Positions 15,700 to 22,078 of a stretch of 64,000 nt of DNA are shown piece by piece. Below the pieces are notes generated by a model. That model searched no databases, had not been told where the DNA came from, and saw only the letters and a list, made by a program, of their open reading frames with translations. The number at the start of each line of letters is the position of its first letter. The first letter of the stretch is position 1. The stretch is from Desulfovibrio sp. Huiquan2017 (lineage in GTDB: Bacteria > Desulfobacterota > Desulfovibrionia > Desulfovibrionales > Desulfovibrionaceae), in assembly GCF_017351175.1 (NCBI RefSeq), contig NZ_JAFMPN010000020.1, positions 23,317-87,316 of the forward strand, written 5' to 3'. The position numbers and the translations under genes were made by a program.

Positions 15700-16761
15700 A
15701 TGACAGGTTTCAACCGAAGTGATGATGGACGGATTCTTTCCATTGCGGAAGGAGAGGAGTGCCTGAGCCACTCCCAACTGAATCGATTGGAGGATTCTTT
15801 CCGGGAGTGGGCTGGAAAATCAAAACGCGACGATGTTCGTTTGTCCAGACTAAGCGTTTTGCTCATTTTCCTTCTGGTCAGGTATACGGGCGCAAAGTTG
15901 AGCGAAGTATTATCGATCAACATACATACCGATCTCGATTGGGCTCGCCATCTGGTGATTTTTCGTTCGAATGGGAATGAGAGAGCGGAACCGAGGGAAG
16001 TTCATATTTCACGATCTCTTGCCGACGAGATCAGGGGGAAGATCGAAACCTTGAAATCTCACAAGGAGTCAGAAAGACTGCTTGATTTGGACCCTGGTTT
16101 TGTTCGGCGCAAATTTTATGAACGGGCTTTGGAATGTGGGTTTCCAAAGCGGCTGGGCGGTCCGGAAGCCATCCGCAAGGCGAGAGGCGTGGAGTTGATG
16201 CAAAGCAACATCCCCTTGCCCGCTGTGCAGATGATGCTGGGGCACTCCACCCCCAATCTCACCTCGTCCTATGTCGCGTTCTCCAAGGATGAAATTCAAG
16301 CTGTTGCTCAGCGTTTTCTGGAAAAGGAATCCGGCCGCAAAACAAGCGCACGAAATAGTTTTTTTGGAAAAGTGTCAGAAATCTTGAGGGGCGACATACA
16401 AACACGCGTCGTTATGGAAACCCTAGAAGGGAACTCCATCATCACCGTAATCACGAATGACAGTTTGGAGCGGCTTGGCTTGAGCTTAGGCAGATTGATC
16501 ACAGCCGAGGTAAAGGCTCCGCTGGTAATCTTGCATGGCGGTGAAGCATCTCCGAAATGCAGCACGGAAAACAGACTCAGGGGAGTGGTGACCAGAATAA
16601 CCAATGGAGAGGTCAACACGGAATATATCGTCAAGATTTCTGAAACAACTGAAATATGCGCCCTTGTCACTTCCTCCCCAAGCTCACCCTTTGAATTAAA
16701 TGTTGGAGACTGTGCATGGGCATTGTTTAATTGTTCCGCCGTGGTGCTTCACGTTGACTGA
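15700..16761 (+). CDS. tunR: TunR-like regulator: integrase fold fused to TOBE/MOP domains
   Basis: 353 residues. Residues ~15-205 have a tyrosine-recombinase fold (LIFLLVRYTGAKLSEVLSIN; LGHSTPNLTSSYVAF). The catalytic Arg is Lys (K66 in TGAKLSE), and the HxxR segment reads AIRKARG without the His, so strand exchange is unlikely. Residues ~213-350 are two TOBE/molbindin-like repeats (NSFFGKVSEI...ITAEVKAP and NRLRGVVTRI...DCAWALFN) that bind molybdate or tungstate. This architecture is that of TunR, the tungstate-responsive regulator of sulfate reducers. Divergence from an anion permease suggests that is a target. It was recognised from architecture and not by a database match; the copy inside a mobile island is unusual. 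Confidence 0.8.
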   Translation: MTGFNRSDDGRILSIAEGEECLSHSQLNRLEDSFREWAGKSKRDDVRLSRLSVLLIFLLVRYTGAKLSEVLSINIHTDLDWARHLVIFRSNGNERAEPREVHISRSLADEIRGKIETLKSHKESERLLDLDPGFVRRKFYERALECGFPKRLGGPEAIRKARGVELMQSNIPLPAVQMMLGHSTPNLTSSYVAFSKDEIQAVAQRFLEKESGRKTSARNSFFGKVSEILRGDIQTRVVMETLEGNSIITVITNDSLERLGLSLGRLITAEVKAPLVILHGGEASPKCSTENRLRGVVTRITNGEVNTEYIVKISETTEICALVTSSPSSPFELNVGDCAWALFNCSAVVLHVD

Positions 16762-16917
16762 TGACCTCCTGCCGATGGTTTCCTCGATTTGTATTATACA
16801 AGACTACAAGGGCTTTTCTGGGAGCCACCCCTTGAAGTCTGCTTAAAATAAACTGGACTCTTAAGAGACGTTGCGCCGCACGTTGAATTGGCATTTGCGG
16901 GTAAAGACAAAAGGGAC

Positions 16918-17646
16918 TCACTCTTCCCCTAGAATCCTGTCCCATGCCGCAATGTGGTTTCGGAAGCCGTACTCGACCATCTCGAATTTTCTGCCCAAAT
17001 TTTTGGCTGCGACCCCAAGCGTCCCGGTGCCGGCAAAGGGATCAAGAATGGTGTCGCCTTCTTTGCTCAATGCGGTAACCAGAGTCTCAATTACCGACAA
17101 TTTTTTTTGCGTTGGGTGAAGGGTCTTTTCGCCCTTCTTGGTTGACCATTCCTCATCGGGGTCAGGCATCATCCGTTCGTTCCCTGATGTTTTTCCAGCG
17201 ACCACATAATTTTTATAGCGGCCTTCCTTGTCGAAATATGAATTTTCTGAGCACACATGCAGCCCGAGTTCGAAGCTCTCCTGAAACATCCCCTTGTTGG
17301 TGCCTCGTGAATCCGGTTTGCACCAGGCATATTTGCGCAACTTGGTAAAATAGCGGGAAAGCTCTCGATACCAATCGCCGAATTGGAAATCCGAGCAGAA
17401 CACAAAGACATTGCCGCCAGGTTTCAGAACGCGATGGAATTGGTAGGCTAGAACGTCGATCCGAAGCTTTTTGCAATCCCAATCCTTGCCGGCGATACCG
17501 ATCTCGAAAGGCGGGTCGGTGATTATGGCCTCGTACCGGTGGGAAGGACAATTCTCCAAAAAAAGGAACGCATCATCGTTGTGGATGTCGCCGTCTTCGG
17601 ACGACGAGGTTACCCCCAGATGGTCTTGTTTCCGTAAATCAATCAC
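16918..17646 (-). CDS. site-specific DNA methyltransferase (beta class, N6-A or N4-C)
   Basis: 242 residues. Catalytic motif IV is DPPF near residue 44, preceding the AdoMet motif I DPFAGTGTLGVAAKNLGR near the C-terminus, the order of beta-class enzymes. LHPTQKKLSVIETLV is the usual segment before motif I. It overlaps the HTH gene by four bases (ATGA-type coupling). No restriction endonuclease is seen nearby, so it may be a solitary island or phage-derived methylase. Target sequence unknown. Confidence 0.88.
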   Translation of the reverse strand: MIDLRKQDHLGVTSSSEDGDIHNDDAFLFLENCPSHRYEAIITDPPFEIGIAGKDWDCKKLRIDVLAYQFHRVLKPGGNVFVFCSDFQFGDWYRELSRYFTKLRKYAWCKPDSRGTNKGMFQESFELGLHVCSENSYFDKEGRYKNYVVAGKTSGNERMMPDPDEEWSTKKGEKTLHPTQKKLSVIETLVTALSKEGDTILDPFAGTGTLGVAAKNLGRKFEMVEYGFRNHIAAWDRILGEE

Positions 17647-18131
17647 GAATCACCTGCCACCGGCTTTCCATACGTCGGCTTTTGGTTTTCCAAGATGAAT
17701 TCCCGCATTCGTTGAAGCGATTTTGAACTCAGCCCAGGGTTGAGAGCTTTGCGCCGCTTGGCTCGTTCTTTGGGATTTGCAATCGTGTGGCAACTGTTGG
17801 CGGCATTAGCCATTTCCGGGTCATTCTCCAGTATGCTCATCAGCGCTCTATACGTGTCGTTGTGCATGGTGACGAGAACGATTCGAACGAACTCCGGAAC
17901 AGGAAGGTCATAGGCAAGGGAGAAGTCGAGTACCCGATCCAGTGGAATCGAAGCGTCCCCCTTTTCGATCTGGGATATGAACGAGCTGGAGCACCCCAAT
18001 TTCTGGGCGACCCATCTGAGGGGCTTGTGCCGATTCTCCCGGACAATCTTCAGATAAAGCCCGACTTCTTCTTTCAACAATTGTTCCGGGGTCTTCACAG
18101 GGGTGAGGTCAACGTCGTCATCTTCGGCCAT
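17643..18131 (-). CDS. XRE-type helix-turn-helix regulator
   Basis: 162 residues. The HTH is LRWVAQKLGCSSSFISQIEKG (about residues 38-58), followed by DASIPLDRVLDFSLAYDLPV, a typical Xre/Cro pattern. The C-terminal half is helical and basic with no recognised domain. It is coupled to the methyltransferase gene by a four-base overlap. A large palindrome (18150-18187) sits 19 bases before the start, so it likely represses its own operon, as controller proteins of modification systems do. That role is inferred. Confidence 0.82.
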   Translation of the reverse strand: MAEDDDVDLTPVKTPEQLLKEEVGLYLKIVRENRHKPLRWVAQKLGCSSSFISQIEKGDASIPLDRVLDFSLAYDLPVPEFVRIVLVTMHNDTYRALMSILENDPEMANAANSCHTIANPKERAKRRKALNPGLSSKSLQRMREFILENQKPTYGKPVAGDS

Positions 18132-18149
18132 GGTTAATCAACCACCTTG

Positions 18150-18187
18150 TTAACAGTGTTAAGCAACTAGTTGTTTAACACTGTTAA
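18150..18187. promoter_or_regulatory. 38-bp palindromic operator upstream of the HTH gene
   Basis: TTAACAGTGTTAA (18150-18162) and TTAACACTGTTAA (18175-18187) are perfect reverse complements separated by a 12-base spacer that contains CAACTAGTTG, itself palindromic. Each arm is also nearly self-complementary, suggesting two dimer sites. It lies directly before the HTH-methyltransferase operon. Confidence 0.7.
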
Positions 18188-18224
18188 TAAATAAGTTGAT
18201 AATCAGTAGCAAGGGATTTGTTGC

Positions 18225-18674
18225 TTTTTTGGGGTGGATGCGTGAGCAGGGACCTGAGGATATCCCTTGAGCCAGAGTCGAACCCGCCATCCCTCTCGCC
18301 GTCGCCTACGGTAATCACGACGCAAGCAAAGCCGTCGGGGCAAGGCCGCCCGGCTCGCCGGGTGCCCGAAGGGCCTGGCCTTGCTCCGGCGGCTGCTTGC
18401 GTCACGCTCGTGGAAAATCGGCGGGAGGGAAAGAAATCGTGCCGCCGGAGCTTGCGCGAAGGTTTCGTGGCGTCATATGGTAGGGCATATCCACCGGATA
18501 AATTGGTCACTAAAAGGAGGTATGACGCACCTAAGGCGCGTTCATAAGTTTTGACGAAGTCTAAACTGATGAACGCTTAAGTAGGCACTAACACGCCGTA
18601 ACATCTAACACTTCGCTGCCGTTCATTTCCAAACGGCACACTTTCACATCCTAACGCCAGGCTGAAACACAGCA
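18225..18674. repeat. island-specific repeat, copy 1, with conserved hairpins
   Basis: About 450 bases repeated with differences at 54842-55293. It contains a long hairpin with stems GACGCAAGC/GCTTGCGTC and GGGGCAAGGCC/GGCCTTGCTCC around 18318-18401, and a second imperfect 16-bp hairpin at 18540-18574. On the minus strand 18184-18510 is an open frame of 108 codons whose sequence GFACVVI..GDGE..GGFDSGSRD is recoverable in the second copy despite frameshifts there. Function unknown; it could be a structured RNA, a small gene or a recombination/replication site. Confidence 0.7.
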
Positions 18675-18951
18675 CCCCGCCGGACAAACGACAGGTATCT
18701 AGAAATCTGCCGTTGTCGTAATTCCCCCACGGCCATCGCTTATGCGCAGGACAAATGAGCTTGCGTGGTGGCACCCCTTATTGAATGGATTCTCAGGATT
18801 TTTCCTTCTGTGGGAAATGGACATTGATTTGTTCCGTGTCGGTTGTTGTGTGGCGCATTCGCGCCATAGGCAGGTCATTTCCCGGCAAGCGGGGAAGGTC
18901 CGATCTGCTTTGTCCCGGGGCGCTGCCCCGAACTTCAGGAAGGAGATCCAT

Positions 18952-19908
18952 ATGAAATCCATCAGTCTGGTACTGGGCGCGAACAGGGCAACCCTGTCCG
19001 GCCCGCGCTCGAAACAGCACAGAATCCGGCAGAATGCCAAAGCCTTCGCAGGCCGGTTGCGTGAAGCCGGGTTTGGAGTCCGCAAATGGACCAACATTTC
19101 CAACAAGCATTTTGCGGCCGTGGCCGCCAAGATGAAAGAACAGGGCGTGGGTGACGGGCGCATAGCTGAAATTTTTTCGGCAGCCCGTCACCTGTGCGAA
19201 ACTTACGGCAACACCCGCATCAGCCCGACCAACGACGTGTTCGGCGTGAAACGCGGGACCATTGCCAACGCCAACAGCAAGGCGGTTGCCCCTGAATTTG
19301 TCTTGGGGGCAATCGCCAAACTGGAAGCTGAATCCTCATATGAGCACGGTCCCCGGTGTGCCGCTCAGATCCGACTTCAGTACGAACTGGGGCTCCGACG
19401 AGAAGAATCGGCGAAAGTCGATCTGATCAACGATTGGGACAAGGAAGCCCGCACTCTTCACATCCAGTATGGCTCGAAGGGTGGGCGCCCTAGGACGCTG
19501 CACAATCTCTCCGATCGGCAGCAGGATGCTCTTGAGAGAGCTCTGCCATACGTCAGTCAATCCGACAGGCCGGGGATTCATAATCTCATGCCGAGCGGGA
19601 TGGGCGACAAATGGCAGGAAAAGCTGTCCTACGCGGCTAGGCTTTGCGGCTTCACCAAGAAGGAAAGCGGGTGGACGCTGCACAGCAACCGTCATGAGCG
19701 GTTTCATCGCATGTACGTCGAGCACACGGGTTTCCAGCCGCCCAACCAGCACGAATCCGTGGAAGCCTTCCAAAAGACCGCGCGGGACACGGCTGGGGAC
19801 GAATGGCCCCGGCTCGACGCCGAAGCCCGTGACGACATCGAAGTCACTGCAGGCCATTCCCCTGGCCGCCGTGACGTATCCGATGCCTACCTTGGCAGTT
19901 CCCGTTAG
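18952..19908 (+). CDS. tyrosine recombinase, integrase-domain (Integrase_1-like) protein
   Basis: 318 residues from the ATG at 18952, which has AGGAAGGAG just upstream. The N-terminal part (RIRQNAKAFAGRLREAGFGV...ISNKHFAAVAAKM) resembles SAM-like DNA-binding domains of plasmid/ICE integrases. The catalytic part shows Arg in LGLRREESAKV, HSNRHERFHRM, and AGHSPGRRDVSDAYLG with the final His and the nucleophilic Tyr. It differs strongly from the integrase at 20474. It lies between the repeat and three strong hairpins, and its counterpart is deleted from the second island. Its role in the element (dimer resolution, excision or relic) is unknown. Confidence 0.78.
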   Translation: MKSISLVLGANRATLSGPRSKQHRIRQNAKAFAGRLREAGFGVRKWTNISNKHFAAVAAKMKEQGVGDGRIAEIFSAARHLCETYGNTRISPTNDVFGVKRGTIANANSKAVAPEFVLGAIAKLEAESSYEHGPRCAAQIRLQYELGLRREESAKVDLINDWDKEARTLHIQYGSKGGRPRTLHNLSDRQQDALERALPYVSQSDRPGIHNLMPSGMGDKWQEKLSYAARLCGFTKKESGWTLHSNRHERFHRMYVEHTGFQPPNQHESVEAFQKTARDTAGDEWPRLDAEARDDIEVTAGHSPGRRDVSDAYLGSSR

Positions 19909-19910
19909 AA

Positions 19911-19945
19911 GAAGCCCCGCCCTTTTCGGTGGGGCTTCCCTTTTT
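19911..19945 (+). terminator. Rho-independent terminator after the recombinase gene
   Basis: GAAGCCCC/GGGGCTTC stem closing a 12-base loop, then CCTTTTT, immediately after the stop codon at 19908. Confidence 0.85.
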
Positions 19946-19954
19946 GGGCGTGAG

Positions 19955-19998
19955 GTTACCTGAAGATGAATCGCCTGAGCGATTCATCTTCAGGTAAC
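19955..19998. repeat. perfect 20-bp inverted repeat
   Basis: The arm 19955-19974 (GTTACCTGAAGATGAATCGC) and its exact reverse complement at 19979-19998 flank a four-base loop CTGA. There is no T run, so it is not an ordinary terminator. It is the second of three hairpins placed back to back ahead of the excisionase and integrase genes. Confidence 0.85.
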
Positions 19999-19999
19999 C

Positions 20000-20042
20000 G
20001 TCCTCCCCGCCCGTCGGCTTGTGGCCGATGGGCGGGGAGGAC
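20000..20042. repeat. GC-rich hairpin adjacent to the perfect repeat
   Basis: GTCCTCCCCGCCC pairs with GGGCGGGGAGGAC, and an inner GTCGGC/GCCGAT part closes a short loop. Only one base separates it from the preceding inverted repeat. Confidence 0.8.
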
Positions 20043-20188
20043 TTTCGCCCCTCATGAGCGACTCATCGAAAAAAGTGAAAATACCCTATCTCGATTCCTT
20101 GAGGTCAAAGGTGCCGGTGTGATCAGACTTAAGGGTTGGCTGGGAGTCCCGCAGCGGGACAGGTGTTTAACCCTTTGGTTTAGGTCGC

Positions 20189-20434
20189 ATGTCGAACGCA
20201 TTGAAGGTCAAGGATGTCGCCCGAATTCTGAATTGTTCGGAAAGCCTGGTCAGGACTCCGGCCATGCTTGCCGCGCTGGGGGCTTTTCGGATCGGTAAAC
20301 GGGGCATCCGATTTCACCATGAGCTGCTCAAGGCGTACATCGCCAGGGGACAGCTCGGCCATGCAGAAAAGGCGCCAATCTCGGACGAAGGCGGAAGCCG
20401 GTCCGATTTGACGGATCGTCATGGCATTTGGTAA
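20189..20434 (+). CDS. excisionase-like small HTH protein
   Basis: 81 residues. SNALKVKDVARILNCSESLV is a winged/MerR-type helix-turn-helix opening as in Xis/AlpA proteins, followed by AAL GAFRIGKRGIRFHHELLKAY, the usual substrate-contact part. It sits 39 bases upstream of the integrase gene in the same direction, the standard place for an excisionase that directs integrase toward excision. The C-terminal 25 residues are polar and unremarkable. No strong ribosome binding site is visible before the ATG. Confidence 0.65.
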   Translation: MSNALKVKDVARILNCSESLVRTPAMLAALGAFRIGKRGIRFHHELLKAYIARGQLGHAEKAPISDEGGSRSDLTDRHGIW

Positions 20435-20473
20435 CTTCAATGATGGTAAGCGACCTTTCCTGCAGGAGAAAAT

Positions 20474-21556
20474 ATGCCCTACAAGGAAGGAAAACGGTGG
20501 AGGGGTGTGGTGCGTTTCACCCCGACACATGGTCCGATCATCAGGCGCACGAAGTTCTTTGAAACCAAGAGACAGGCAGGGGATTGGGAAGGCGAAACCG
20601 TCAAGGCATTGAAGGTGGCCGACCAGAGAAACCCTGCCAAGGCCGATGTGATTGGCCGGGCTCTGACCGTGACGGAATGGGCGAATCGTTACCTCGATCA
20701 CGTCGAGGCCACGATGTGCCGGAAGACCTACAACGAAAAACGGTTGGCTTTCCAGCGGCTGGGGGCTTTCCTCAGGGACGACCGGTCGCTGGTTGGGCGA
20801 ATCAGTCTTCACGTGGCTCTGGAGCATCTGGCCATGGTCTCCAGGACGGTAACCGGGAATTCGGCGAACAAGGATCGCAAGAATCTCGCCGCTGCCTGGG
20901 TGTGGGGAATCAAGTACCTCAATCTGGACAGGGACAATCCCTTCCAGCATGTGGACAGGTTCCCCGAGGATCGCCACCCGCGCTACGTCCCGCCGCTGGA
21001 CGATTTCCGCAAGGTGGTGCACCTGGCGGGACCTCGTCGTAGGCAACTGCTGTTGCTGGCCTTCCATACCGCGCCGCGCAGGAGCGAGCTTTGGAAACTC
21101 AAGTGGAGCGAGGTCGACTTCGGATCAGGGCTTGTCGGCTACTGGACAAGGAAGCGGCGAAGCGGAAACGCGGAATTCGATGAGCTCCCCATGTCCGCAG
21201 GGCTTCGAGCCAAGCTGGCCGAATGGAAGCTGGTGTCCGGCGCCGAGGATCTGGTCTTCGGCAATCGGTTCAACGGTCTTCTGGACCCGAACAATCGGTG
21301 GCTGAAGCGGTTGTGCGCCGAAGCCGGGGTGAAGCCGTTCGGCTTTCATGGCATCCGTCACCTGGCGGCCCGAGTGGCTATCGACAACGGTGCGACCATC
21401 ATGGAAGTGAAGCATCTGCTTCGGCACAAGTCCATCGCCACGACCCAGCGCTACATCCTCCGGACGAAGAAGACCACCGGTGCCGTGGATGCCCTGGATG
21501 CAGCATTGGTCGATGCGGTCGGAGGCCGAGTCCGGAAAAATGACACTTGCGGGTGA
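20474..21556 (+). CDS. tyrosine integrase of the tRNA-Glu island
   Basis: 360 residues with complete catalytic set: R202 (APRRSELWKLKW), H292-x-x-R295 (FHGIRHLAAR), H318 (LLRHKS) and nucleophile Y327 (TTQRYI). The N-terminal arm-binding and core-binding domains are present (YKEGKRWRGVVRF; TVTEWANRYLDHVEA). GGAG precedes the ATG. It ends 52 bases before the intact tRNA-Glu, and its stop codon lies inside a pair of TGACAC repeats. It should insert the element into the tRNA-Glu 3' end. The remnant at 55294-55929 is a close homologue. Confidence 0.95.
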   Translation: MPYKEGKRWRGVVRFTPTHGPIIRRTKFFETKRQAGDWEGETVKALKVADQRNPAKADVIGRALTVTEWANRYLDHVEATMCRKTYNEKRLAFQRLGAFLRDDRSLVGRISLHVALEHLAMVSRTVTGNSANKDRKNLAAAWVWGIKYLNLDRDNPFQHVDRFPEDRHPRYVPPLDDFRKVVHLAGPRRRQLLLLAFHTAPRRSELWKLKWSEVDFGSGLVGYWTRKRRSGNAEFDELPMSAGLRAKLAEWKLVSGAEDLVFGNRFNGLLDPNNRWLKRLCAEAGVKPFGFHGIRHLAARVAIDNGATIMEVKHLLRHKSIATTQRYILRTKKTTGAVDALDAALVDAVGGRVRKNDTCG

Positions 21557-21570
21557 CACGTGGAAAGGAA

Positions 21571-21599
21571 AAGGCCTTACGCGGTGTGCGTAAGGCCTT
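21571..21599. terminator. bidirectional terminator between integrase and tRNA-Glu
   Basis: AAGGCCTTACGC/GCGTAAGGCCTT stem with a GGTGT loop, A-rich upstream and TGTATTT downstream. The same 29-base hairpin occurs at 4682, 44537 and 55944. Stems are identical while loops vary (GGCGT, GGTGT, AATTT, GGTGT), showing the structure is kept. It can end both the integrase transcript and the tRNA transcript. Confidence 0.8.
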
Positions 21600-21608
21600 G
21601 TATTTCCT

Positions 21609-21686
21609 TGGCGTCCCCAAGGGGATTTGAACCCCTGTTAACGGCGTGAAAGGCCGTCGTCCTGGACCAGGCTAGACGATGGGGAC
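21609..21686 (-). tRNA. tRNA-Glu (TTC)
   Basis: A complete cloverleaf reads on the minus strand: acceptor GTCCCCA/TGGGGAC, anticodon loop CTTTCAC with TTC, T-loop GTTCAAATC and encoded CCA. It is the intact end of the first island, whose integrase lies just beyond its 3' side. The last 49 bases are duplicated at 4720-4768. Confidence 0.95.
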
Positions 21687-22078
21687 AGTGGGACGTGAGG
21701 TCCGTTTCGGCCGGGCGGACGCCCGGATGGCCGGTTTGTTCCTCTCGTGGAGTGGGCCTTCTGGCATAAATCGCCGCAGGGGGCAAGTCTTTTTGCGTAG
21801 ACCGTCCGGCAGCGGAGGGGACAGACATTGGGATCTGGTGAATGCTACTTTTTTCACAAGAAAATCGGTTCGGCCAGGTGGTATTTTTGAATATCGACGA
21901 ATATAATGTGAAATATGGAACGTTGTTAATATCATACCACTTCTTCGGTTATGAGTGCATGAAATGGTGTTACGCTTGCCGGAGTAAGCTCAGCCTTGGC
22001 TGCCGGGCTTTTCTGATATTAAATAGCGGGTAGCCGAACCTGGAAGAAGGCTGCCCAATTATCTGGAGAGCATAGACG
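21687..22078. other. intergenic, no gene seen
   Basis: 392 bases between tRNA-Glu and the chemoreceptor gene. The second half becomes AT-rich (21840-21950), suitable for promoters of both the tRNA and the chemoreceptor, but no clear -35/-10 pair could be singled out. Confidence 0.5.
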
